A DNA stretch of 64,000 bases from Actinomadura sp. K4S16 (GTDB taxonomy: Bacteria > Actinomycetota > Actinomycetes > Streptosporangiales > Streptosporangiaceae): contig NZ_BDDE01000016.1 of NCBI RefSeq assembly GCF_008327685.1, positions 248,001-312,000 of the forward strand, in the 5' to 3' direction. Shown here in pieces: positions 6,755 to 13,937 of this stretch. The notes under the pieces are model-generated. The model was not told the DNA's origin. It worked only from the letters and a program-made list of their open reading frames with translations, and did no database searches. The position numbers and the translations under genes were made by a program. Numbering within the stretch: the first letter of the stretch is position 1; each line of letters starts with the position of its first letter.

Positions 6755-8233
6755 TCACGGTAGCCACGGCGAGCCCGATTGGGAGTCGCCATCATGTCCA
6801 ATCCTTTCTTCCCCGTTGGACGTGATGGCGAGCGCGATCCACAGCTCGGCGCGGACGGCCGGATCGTCGGGGTCGCGTCCGAGGACCTCGGCCGCCTTGC
6901 GCATCCGCGACCGGAGCGTGTGCCGGTGGACCCCGAGCGCCCGCGCCGCCGCCTCCCCCTGCCCGTTGGCCAGGACATAGGCCCGGACGGTATCGACCAG
7001 GTCCTCGGCGCGCAGGGGTGCGAGGAGGGCGTCGGCGAAGGCGTGCGCGGCGCCGGGCTCCATCAGTCCGAGCACGCCCTGGCCGGGGAGCCGGGAGTAG
7101 TGGAGGACGTCCCGGCCCGACCGCCCGGCCGCCGCGAGGGCCTCCTCGGCCTGCCGCAGCGCGGCGCGCAGGTCACCGGAGGCGGGGTCGCTGACGCCGA
7201 CCGCCCCGCTTCCGGCGAGAACACGCTCGACCATCTCGAGCGCCTCGTCCGGCACGATCACGGCGATGTGCCCGCCGAGCGGCAGTGCCGGGCACCTCGC
7301 TCCGATCGCGTCCGACTCCAGCGCGTCCAGGGCGGCGGCGCCGCCCGCGCAGGCCAGGACCCGGACGGGCCCGCGCGGGACCGCCGGGCCCTCGCCCGGG
7401 CGCCCGAGCAGCAGCGCCGCCAGCGACGCCCGCAGCTCGCGCCCGGTGCGCGGCGTCTCCAACTGGAGCGTCAGCAGGGCGACCGCGGCGCCCACGATCG
7501 TGTGCGCGGTGGGAGGGAGCGGCGCGTCGGCGCCGACCGCGAGGAACCCGCGCGGCCGCCCGCCCAGCCCGATGCGCTGCACCACGATGTGGTCGTCGGG
7601 GACGGCCAGCGCCACGCTCGCGGCCGGGCCGCCCTTCCCCGGCCGGCGCCGCAGCCGGGCCAGCTCGGGCGCGAGGTCCGCGGCGCGCTCGCGGGCCCGG
7701 GCGGGCTCGGCGTGCCGCACGTCGCCGGACGCGTCCAGCAGCAGCGCCCACCCGCCGAGCAGCCGGGCCAGCCGGGAGACCAGCGCGCCGGGCCCGGTGA
7801 GGGCGGCGCGGGTGAGCTCGCGCTGGGCGTGGAACGCGCGGGTCACACCCTCGTACCACTCGGCGGCGAGCACCCGGGACACCGCCTTGCCGATCGCGAT
7901 GAACGGGGTCGGGCGCGGCACCTCCAGCAGCACGAGCCCCTGGTCGCGGGCCGCCGCGAGCAGCTCGGCGGGGACGGTGTCGTGGATGACGCCGACCGCG
8001 AAGCCGAGCCCGGCCACGCCCCGCGCGACCAGCCGGGACACGTAGTCCCCGGCGTTGGCGGCGGTGAGCCGCATGCCCGTGGTCAGGACCAGCTCGCCGC
8101 CCTCCAGGAAGGGGGTCGGGTCCTCCAGTTCGCTCACGGCGACCCACACGACCGGGGTCGCGGGGAGCGGTCCGGTGAGCGACCGCAGGCCGAGCTGGGG
8201 GAGGGCGGCCACGGCGGCCAACGTGGGCGGCAT
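6755..8233 (-). CDS. PucR-family transcriptional regulator
   Basis: A regulator of 492 residues. The N-terminal purine-catabolism-type domain covers about 1-130 (LRSLTGPL, ELVLTTGMRL, FAVGVIHDTVPAELLAAARDQGLVLLEVP). A GGDEF-like middle region follows, then a C-terminal PucR helix-turn-helix (DTVRAYVLANGQGEAAARALGVHRHTLRSRMRKA). PucR proteins sense small nitrogen or purine-related metabolites. This one is divergent from the transaminase gene and directly ahead of the aldehyde dehydrogenase gene, so it most likely controls that catabolic module. The divergent intergenic region is only 91 bp. Confidence 0.9.
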   Translation of the reverse strand: MPPTLAAVAALPQLGLRSLTGPLPATPVVWVAVSELEDPTPFLEGGELVLTTGMRLTAANAGDYVSRLVARGVAGLGFAVGVIHDTVPAELLAAARDQGLVLLEVPRPTPFIAIGKAVSRVLAAEWYEGVTRAFHAQRELTRAALTGPGALVSRLARLLGGWALLLDASGDVRHAEPARARERAADLAPELARLRRRPGKGGPAASVALAVPDDHIVVQRIGLGGRPRGFLAVGADAPLPPTAHTIVGAAVALLTLQLETPRTGRELRASLAALLLGRPGEGPAVPRGPVRVLACAGGAAALDALESDAIGARCPALPLGGHIAVIVPDEALEMVERVLAGSGAVGVSDPASGDLRAALRQAEEALAAAGRSGRDVLHYSRLPGQGVLGLMEPGAAHAFADALLAPLRAEDLVDTVRAYVLANGQGEAAARALGVHRHTLRSRMRKAAEVLGRDPDDPAVRAELWIALAITSNGEERIGHDGDSQSGSPWLP

Positions 8234-8264
8234 GTCAATCCCTGTGCAAAGTGTCTACCTCGCC

Positions 8265-8282
8265 GGACGGATTTCGCCGTCC
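8265..8282. promoter_or_regulatory. Inverted repeat in the PucR/gabT divergent promoter region
   Basis: GGACGG-ATTTCG-CCGTCC lies in the 91-bp region between the divergent PucR and transaminase genes. It is a candidate regulator site or part of the overlapping promoters. The arms are only 6 bp, so chance is possible. Confidence 0.3.
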
Positions 8283-8324
8283 CGTACTGTTCATCGTAGG
8301 CGGCGCCCGGCTTATGTTCGGGCC

Positions 8325-9686
8325 ATGACCAGCCTGGACAGCACCCTCGGCGCGAGCGGCTTCCGCCTGCCGCAGGAACGCCGCGTCGTGACCGAGATCC
8401 CCGGCCCCCGCTCCCGGGCGCTGCACGAGCGGCGCCTCGCGGCGGTGCCGCCGGGCGTCGGCAGCGTCCTGCCGGTGTACGTGACGGACGCGGGCGGCGG
8501 CGTGGTCGTCGACGCCGACGGCAACTCGCTGATCGACTTCGGCTCCGGCATCGCGGTGACGAACGTCGGCAACGCCAACCCCCGCGTCGCGGAGCGGGTG
8601 AAGGCGCAGGCCGAGCGGTTCACCCACACCTGCTTCATGGTCGCGCCGTACGAGTCGTACGTCGCGGTGTGCGAGAACCTCAACCGGATCACGCCCGGCG
8701 ACCACGAGAAGCGCTCCCTGCTGGTCAACAGCGGCGCCGAGGCGGTGGAGAACGCCGTCAAGATCGCCCGGTACGCGACGGGGCGGCAGGCGGTCGTGGC
8801 GTTCGACCACGGCTACCACGGCCGGACGCTGCTGACGATGACGCTGACCGCGAAGAACATGCCCTACAAGCAGGGGTTCGGCCCGTACGCGCCCGAGGTC
8901 CACCGGATGCCGCTCGCCTACCCGTACCGCTGGCCGACCGGCCCGGACAACTGCGGCCCGGAGGCGGCGGCGCAGGCGATCGACCAGATCACCAAGCAGA
9001 TCGGCGCGACGAACGTCGCGGCGCTGCTGATCGAGCCGATCCAGGGCGAGGGCGGGTTCATCGAGCCCGCGCCGGGGTTCCTGCCCGCGCTCGCCGAGTT
9101 CTGCCGCGCCAACGGGATCCTGTTCATCGCCGACGAGGTGCAGACGGGCTTCGCGCGGACCGGCGACCTGTTCGCCTGCGAGCACGAGGGGATCGTCCCC
9201 GACCTCGTCGCGACGGCGAAGGGCATCGCCGGCGGGCTGCCGCTGGCCGCCGTCACCGGGCGCGCCGACATCATGGACAAGGTGCACGGCGGCGGGCTCG
9301 GCGGCACCTACGGCGGCAACCCGCTCGCCTGCGAGGCGGCGCTCGCCGTCCTGGAGGAGATCGAGGAGGGCAAGCTCACCGAGCGCGCCCGCCGGATCGG
9401 GGAGGTCATGCTGCCCCGGCTGCACGCCCTCGCCGAGCGGCACCCCGCGATCGGTGACGTGCGCGGGCGCGGTGCGATGATCGCCATCGAGCTGGTGCGG
9501 GAGGGGACGAAGGAACCCGACCCCGAGCTGACCGCGCGGATCGCCCGCCGCTGCCACGAGAACGGCCTGCTCGTGCTGACGACCGGGACGTACGGGAACG
9601 TGATGCGCTTCCTGCCGCCGCTCGTCATCCCCGAGGACCTGCTCATCGAGGGACTGGACGTCCTGGAGGCGGCCTTCGCGTGCTGA
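8325..9686 (+). CDS. gabT: 4-aminobutyrate (GABA) aminotransferase, class III
   Basis: A PLP-dependent class III aminotransferase of 453 residues. Features include the NSGAEAVENAVKIAR phosphate-binding region, YHGRTLLTMTLTAK, the PLP Asp in FIADEVQTGFARTG and the PLP Lys299 in TAKGIAGGLPLAAV. The N-terminus (TEIPGPRSRALHERR..VPPGVGSVLPVYV) is typical of actinobacterial GabT. It would transfer the amino group of GABA or a similar omega-amine to 2-oxoglutarate, giving an aldehyde for the dehydrogenase encoded nearby. ATG 8325 has no clear ribosome-binding site, so the mRNA may be leaderless. The open frame reaches back to 8055 through the regulator on the other strand, which is an overlap artefact. 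Confidence 0.92.
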   Translation: MTSLDSTLGASGFRLPQERRVVTEIPGPRSRALHERRLAAVPPGVGSVLPVYVTDAGGGVVVDADGNSLIDFGSGIAVTNVGNANPRVAERVKAQAERFTHTCFMVAPYESYVAVCENLNRITPGDHEKRSLLVNSGAEAVENAVKIARYATGRQAVVAFDHGYHGRTLLTMTLTAKNMPYKQGFGPYAPEVHRMPLAYPYRWPTGPDNCGPEAAAQAIDQITKQIGATNVAALLIEPIQGEGGFIEPAPGFLPALAEFCRANGILFIADEVQTGFARTGDLFACEHEGIVPDLVATAKGIAGGLPLAAVTGRADIMDKVHGGGLGGTYGGNPLACEAALAVLEEIEEGKLTERARRIGEVMLPRLHALAERHPAIGDVRGRGAMIAIELVREGTKEPDPELTARIARRCHENGLLVLTTGTYGNVMRFLPPLVIPEDLLIEGLDVLEAAFAC

Positions 9687-9688
9687 TC

Positions 9689-9724
9689 CGGCGGCACCCG
9701 CCCTCGCGGCGGCACCCGCCCTCG
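9689..9724. repeat. 18-bp tandem direct repeat, two copies
   Basis: The unit CGGCGGCACCCGCCCTCG occurs twice back to back between the gabT stop and the convergent oxidoreductase gene, followed by a partial variant (CGGCGGGTTCCGCC). GGCGG and CCGCC arms may form short hairpins that act as a shared terminator. Confidence 0.6.
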
Positions 9725-9749
9725 CGGCGGGTTCCGCCGGCGATCCGGG

Positions 9750-10739
9750 TCAGGCCGCGCCGAGGCTCTCCGGGTACAGCTCGGCGAGGATGTCGTAGGA
9801 GCGCAGCCGGTCGGCGTGGTCGAAGACCTGCGTGACCGCCATGACCTCGTCGACGCCCGTCCGGCCGACCAGCTCGTCGAGCTGCTTGCGGACGCCGTCC
9901 GGGCCGCCCACCACCTGGTCGGCCAGCCGCGCGTCGATCATCTGCCGCTCCAGCGGCGTGTACGGGTGGGCCGCGGCCTCCTCCGGCGTCGGCAGCGGCC
10001 CCGGCCGCCCCTGCCGCAGCCGCAGGAACGCCAGCGCCTGCGGCGCGGCCAGCTCGCGCGCCCGCTCGTCGGTCTCGGCGGCCGTCACCGAGACCCCGAT
10101 CATCGAGTACGGCTCGTCCAGCGCGCCGGGCCGGAACGACTGCCGGTACAGCGTCAGCGCGGGCACGGTGTTCTCGGCGCTGAAGTGGTGCGCGAACGCG
10201 AACGGCAGGCCGAGCAGGCCGGCGAGCCGCGCGCTGTAGCCGCTGGAGCCGAGCAGCCACACCGGCGGCTCGTTCCCGGCGGCCGGGGTCACCTTGCTGT
10301 CCGCGGCGAAGTAGTTGCGCAGCTCCACGACCTGCTCGGGGAAGTCGTCGACCGACAGCGCGTCCGGGGACCGGCGCAGCGCCCGCGCGGTCGCCTGGTC
10401 GGTGCCGGGCGCGCGGCCGAGGCCGAGGTCGATGCGTCCCGGGTGGAGCGCCTCCAGCGTCCCGAACTGCTCGGCCACGACCATCGGCGCGTGGTTCGGC
10501 AGCATGACCCCGCCCGACCCGACCCGCATCCGGGTGGTGGCCGCCGCGACCTGGCCGATCAGCACGGCGGTCGCCGAGCTGGCGATGCCCGGCATCGCGT
10601 GGTGCTCGGCCAGCCAGTACCGGTGGAAGCCGAGCCGCTCGGCGTGCCGGGCCAGGTCGAGGGTGTTGCGCAGCGCCTGGGCCGAGGTGGAGCCGGCGGC
10701 GACGGGGGCGAGATCGAGGACGGAGAAGCGCACGGTCAT
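9750..10739 (-). CDS. LLM-class (luciferase-like) flavin-dependent oxidoreductase
   Basis: The 329-residue enzyme has the bacterial-luciferase TIM-barrel pattern: FSVLDLAPV at the first strand, [49 protein letters not shown], and the family marker [16 protein letters not shown]. It probably uses FMNH2 (or F420) for a monooxygenation or hydride transfer. The substrate cannot be inferred. The N-terminus starts directly on the barrel strand, so ATG 10739 is well supported. It stands alone, convergent with gabT. Confidence 0.88.
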   Translation of the reverse strand: MTVRFSVLDLAPVAAGSTSAQALRNTLDLARHAERLGFHRYWLAEHHAMPGIASSATAVLIGQVAAATTRMRVGSGGVMLPNHAPMVVAEQFGTLEALHPGRIDLGLGRAPGTDQATARALRRSPDALSVDDFPEQVVELRNYFAADSKVTPAAGNEPPVWLLGSSGYSARLAGLLGLPFAFAHHFSAENTVPALTLYRQSFRPGALDEPYSMIGVSVTAAETDERARELAAPQALAFLRLRQGRPGPLPTPEEAAAHPYTPLERQMIDARLADQVVGGPDGVRKQLDELVGRTGVDEVMAVTQVFDHADRLRSYDILAELYPESLGAA

Positions 10740-10776
10740 ACCGTGGCCAACCCGCGCCGGGCCGGTCCTCTTCCCG

Positions 10777-11085
10777 CTAGCCCTTCAGCGCGGCGAGGAC
10801 GGCGGCGGCGGCGATCGCGATCACGACGGGGGCCGTGATGCTCAGCCACGACCAGTTCACCAGCGTGCGGGCCCGCGCGGGGTCCTCCCCGAACCGGGTC
10901 TCGGCCCGGGTGTACAGGAGGGCGGCGACCACGACCAGCGGCAGGAAGGCGAAGGTCGCGAGGAGGCCGAGGACGAACGCGAGCGCCTGCCCGAACCGGG
11001 TGTAGGTCCCGTCCGGGCCGATGCCGAACGCGAGGCGGGGAACGGGCGCCGCTGCGGGCACGGCACCGGACACGGCTTCGGTCAT
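10777..11085 (-). CDS. Small two-helix membrane protein
   Basis: A 102-residue protein with two predicted membrane spans ([28 protein letters not shown] and [21 protein letters not shown]) joined by a charged loop ([20 protein letters not shown]). The start is taken at ATG 11085; GTG 11094 would add three residues. It lies 37 bp upstream of the luciferase-like gene on the same strand and may be co-transcribed. It resembles small uncharacterised actinobacterial membrane proteins, and no function can be given. Confidence 0.65.
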   Translation of the reverse strand: MTEAVSGAVPAAAPVPRLAFGIGPDGTYTRFGQALAFVLGLLATFAFLPLVVVAALLYTRAETRFGEDPARARTLVNWSWLSITAPVVIAIAAAAVLAALKG

Positions 11086-11145
11086 TGAGCGCACCGATCT
11101 CTAGGATGTGACCTGGATCATAGCCCCGGGGGTCGTGGTGCGCGA

Positions 11146-11179
11146 GGGGCCGGCCGCCGCCCGAGCGGCGGCCGGCCCC
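11146..11179. terminator. Strong hairpin downstream of the nuclease gene
   Basis: A perfect 15-bp stem (GGGGCCGGCCGCCGC at 11146-11160, GCGGCGGCCGGCCCC at 11165-11179) with a CCGA loop sits just after the stop of the minus-strand nuclease gene. This is a good intrinsic terminator for that gene, without a T run. Confidence 0.75.
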
Positions 11180-11190
11180 GGGGCGGCGGC

Positions 11191-12879
11191 TCAGCGCAGG
11201 TCGAGGCCGAGCAGGACGGGGTCGTGGTCGGACGAGCGGAACGCGTCCGGCCGGTAGAACGCGGGAGGGTTGTACTCGGTGTTGTAGTCGAGGAACACCG
11301 GCTCGTCGCTGTTGATGTGCCAGATCGTCGCGCCCGTCACGCGGCGGGACAGCGCCCTGCCCGCGAGCGCGTGGTCCAGCTCGCCCGATTGGCCGTCGAA
11401 CACGTAGCTGTAGCGCTGGCTCGGGCGGACGAACCGCTCCGTCTGCCCGACGAGCCCGGCGCCCTTGAGCTTCTTCACCGGGTCCTCGGCCGTGTAGGCG
11501 TTGAGGTCGCCGACGACGAGCGGGTTCGGGACGCCGGCCGCGAGCGCGGCGACGGCCTCGGCCTGGGAGACGCGGCGGGCGTTGTAGCAGCCCTGGCCGT
11601 CGCCCTGGTCCTTGTCGGCGCCCGTGGCGTCGCCGCAGCCCTTCGACTTGAAGTGGTTGACGATCATGGTGAACGCCGTCCCGCCGGTCCGGGGGCGGAA
11701 GGTCTGCACCAGCGGCGGGCGGTCGAACACCGGGTCCTGCGACGAGCGAGCGTCTCCGACCGGCGTGACCTTCGCCGGCCGGTAGATGAGCGCGACGTGG
11801 ATCTCGTCGGTCCCCGGGTACGGGTGCTTCACCCACGCGTACGTCCCGGCGCCGGCGGCCTGGTTCAGCCGGTCGACGATCGCCCCCACGGCGGTGTCGC
11901 CGTTGTTCTCGACCTCCATCAGCCCGACGACGTCGGCGTCCAGGCCCCGCAGCGCGGCGGTCAGCTTGGTGAGCTGCCGCTCCTGCTCCTCGGCGGTGTC
12001 CGCGCCGCGCTTGTCCAGCGTCGTGAACCAGTTCAGCGTGTTGAAGCTCGCGACGCGCACGTCACCGCCGACGTTCCGCGGCCGGTTCCGCCGCGGGTTC
12101 TCGTTGTCGAAGTGGGCCGGCCTGGTCGGCTGGAGCGCGTAGTCGCCGAACTGGTAGGTGAGCACGCCGGTCAGCCCGGTCGTGGTGTTCCCGATCCGCA
12201 GCACGCGGGGGTCGGTGTACGGGATCGCCGCGGGGTTCTGCACGTTCGACCCGTCGTCGACGAGAAGCCGCCGCGCGTCGTTGGCCGCCTGGGTGGAGCC
12301 GTGGCCCTCGGTCGGCTGGAAGAGGCGGCCGCCCGCGGAGACGGTGATCTGCCCGTACCGGCCGAGCTGGTAGGTCTCGGTGGCGGTGAGCCGCTGGCCG
12401 AACCGCAGCAGCATGCCCTCGTACTGCTCCATGGCCGCGCCGCCCTTGAGCGGCAGCCGGACGGCCGCGGGCGCGACCTCGCCCGTCCCGCACACGTCCA
12501 CGGCCGAGACCGGCGACAGCTCGGTCAGCCCGTTGTACTCGACGGCCTTGCCGGTGACCAGGACCCGGTCGCCGACCGCGACGTCCGTGGTCGAGTAGAC
12601 GAACAGCCCGTCGGACGTCCGGGGGTCCGAGTCGGGCGTCGGGTCCTGGACGAAGAAGCCCTTGAGCTGGTCGGAACGCTGGAAGTCCGCGGTCACGACG
12701 CCCTCGACCCGGACGGTCCGCCCGGCGAGAGGGGTCGCGCCGCCGCTGCCCTGGACCTCGGAGATCTGGTGGTCGGCGGGGGTGCCGCAGGTGGGCGGCT
12801 CCGCCGCGGCGGCCGCCTGGACGCCGGCGGCGAGGCCGGCGGTCAGGACGGTCGCGAGTGCTGCTGCTGTTCGGCGCAT
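11191..12879 (-). CDS. Secreted ExeM/NucH-family extracellular endonuclease
   Basis: The product has 562 residues. A Sec signal peptide (MRRTAAALATVLTAGLAAGVQAAAAAE) is cut near residue 26. An OB-like nucleic-acid-binding domain follows at about 35-130 (ISEVQGSGGATPLAGRTVRVEGVV, GFFVQDPTPDSDPRTSDGLFVY). The rest is an endonuclease/exonuclease/phosphatase domain (VRVASFNTLNWF, DVVGLMEVENNG, MIVNHFKSKGCGD, VVGDLNAYTAEDPV, SDHDPVLLGLDL) with its metal-binding Asn, Glu and Asp-His residues intact. The family degrades extracellular DNA or RNA for nutrient recovery. It is a single gene with its own terminator. The start is supported by the signal peptide, although no strong ribosome-binding site is visible. 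Confidence 0.92.
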   Translation of the reverse strand: MRRTAAALATVLTAGLAAGVQAAAAAEPPTCGTPADHQISEVQGSGGATPLAGRTVRVEGVVTADFQRSDQLKGFFVQDPTPDSDPRTSDGLFVYSTTDVAVGDRVLVTGKAVEYNGLTELSPVSAVDVCGTGEVAPAAVRLPLKGGAAMEQYEGMLLRFGQRLTATETYQLGRYGQITVSAGGRLFQPTEGHGSTQAANDARRLLVDDGSNVQNPAAIPYTDPRVLRIGNTTTGLTGVLTYQFGDYALQPTRPAHFDNENPRRNRPRNVGGDVRVASFNTLNWFTTLDKRGADTAEEQERQLTKLTAALRGLDADVVGLMEVENNGDTAVGAIVDRLNQAAGAGTYAWVKHPYPGTDEIHVALIYRPAKVTPVGDARSSQDPVFDRPPLVQTFRPRTGGTAFTMIVNHFKSKGCGDATGADKDQGDGQGCYNARRVSQAEAVAALAAGVPNPLVVGDLNAYTAEDPVKKLKGAGLVGQTERFVRPSQRYSYVFDGQSGELDHALAGRALSRRVTGATIWHINSDEPVFLDYNTEYNPPAFYRPDAFRSSDHDPVLLGLDLR

Positions 12880-12994
12880 GCCGGGAGGGTACGGGCGGGC
12901 CTCGGCGGCTCAGCGAACCGTTAATGAAGACTCCACCAATTTGCAACGGATTGTCGTGATCAGGGGCACCGCCTGGCCCGCCCTCGCCGGACGG

Positions 12995-13858
12995 CTACCG
13001 CGCGGGGCGCTCCAGCAGCGTGATCAGGCGGGCGAGGCCGTCCTCGCCGTGGCCCTCCTCGACCGCGCGGTCCAGCAGGTCTCGGAGGGGGAGCAGGTAT
13101 CCGGGGTCCACGCCCTGGTCGCGGCTCGTCTCGATCAGGCCGGGGAACGCGACCTGGCTGGTCGCGATGCTGGAGACGCTGGTGGCGAAGTCGCCCGCGT
13201 CGACGGCGCGGGCCTGTTCGGGGAGCGAGCCCAGCATCGCGGTCAGCCACGCGGTGGCCATCGGTGCGAACTCCGCGGCCGGGACCTTCTCCGACCGGGC
13301 GAGCGCGACGGCGTGCTGGAAGCCGGCGATCATGCCGTACATGGCGTCCAGCAGCGCGAGGTCGAGCAGCGGCGCGAGGCCCGGGTCGGCCCCGAGGAAT
13401 TGCGCCCGGCCCAGCACCTCGAGCGTCTCGCGGTGCTCCTCGAACGCCGCCTCGTCGCCGCTGTAGAGGATCAGCGCCTCCGGGCGTCCGATCATCGGCG
13501 GGACGGCCATGATCCCGCCGTCCACGTACCGGGCGCCGAGCCCGGCGACGCGGTCGGCCATGGCGCGGGCCTGCCGCGGCGTCCCGTTGGTGAGCTGGAC
13601 GATCGTCCGCCCGGCCGCCGCGCCGGTGTCGAGGACCTCCTCGGCGTTCGCGTACACGGACAGGCACACGATCACCAGCGGGCTCGCGGAGATCGCCGCC
13701 GCGGCGCTCTCCGCCTCCACCGCGCCCTTGGCCGCGAGGGGCCCGGCCTTGGCGCGCGAGCGGTTCCAGACGGTCACCGTCCGCCCGTCCTTCAGCAGCG
13801 CCTCGGCGAGCGCGCTGCCCATCAGCCCCAGTCCGAGCACGGTCACGGATGTCGTCAT
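12995..13858 (-). CDS. NAD(P)-dependent oxidoreductase, imine-reductase / beta-hydroxyacid-dehydrogenase type
   Basis: This 287-residue enzyme starts with the Rossmann motif VTVLGLGLMGSALAEALL and the NADPH-type VTVWNRSRAKAG. After these come LTNGTPRQARAMADRVAGLGARYVDGGIMAVPPMIG and a helical C-terminal dimerisation domain. In the position where hydroxyacid dehydrogenases have a catalytic Lys, this protein shows DLALLDAMYGMIAGF. That favours the imine reductase branch, which reduces cyclic imines. GGAAGGAAC precedes ATG 13858. The gene is divergent from the AfsR-type regulator, which may control it. Confidence 0.85.
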   Translation of the reverse strand: MTTSVTVLGLGLMGSALAEALLKDGRTVTVWNRSRAKAGPLAAKGAVEAESAAAAISASPLVIVCLSVYANAEEVLDTGAAAGRTIVQLTNGTPRQARAMADRVAGLGARYVDGGIMAVPPMIGRPEALILYSGDEAAFEEHRETLEVLGRAQFLGADPGLAPLLDLALLDAMYGMIAGFQHAVALARSEKVPAAEFAPMATAWLTAMLGSLPEQARAVDAGDFATSVSSIATSQVAFPGLIETSRDQGVDPGYLLPLRDLLDRAVEEGHGEDGLARLITLLERPAR

Positions 13859-13937
13859 TTCGGTTCCTTCCGGTAGTAGGGCCCCAGCGTGCTGCGGGCG
13901 GGTTCGGGAAAGGTTCGGGCCGCATTACGGTGGGTCC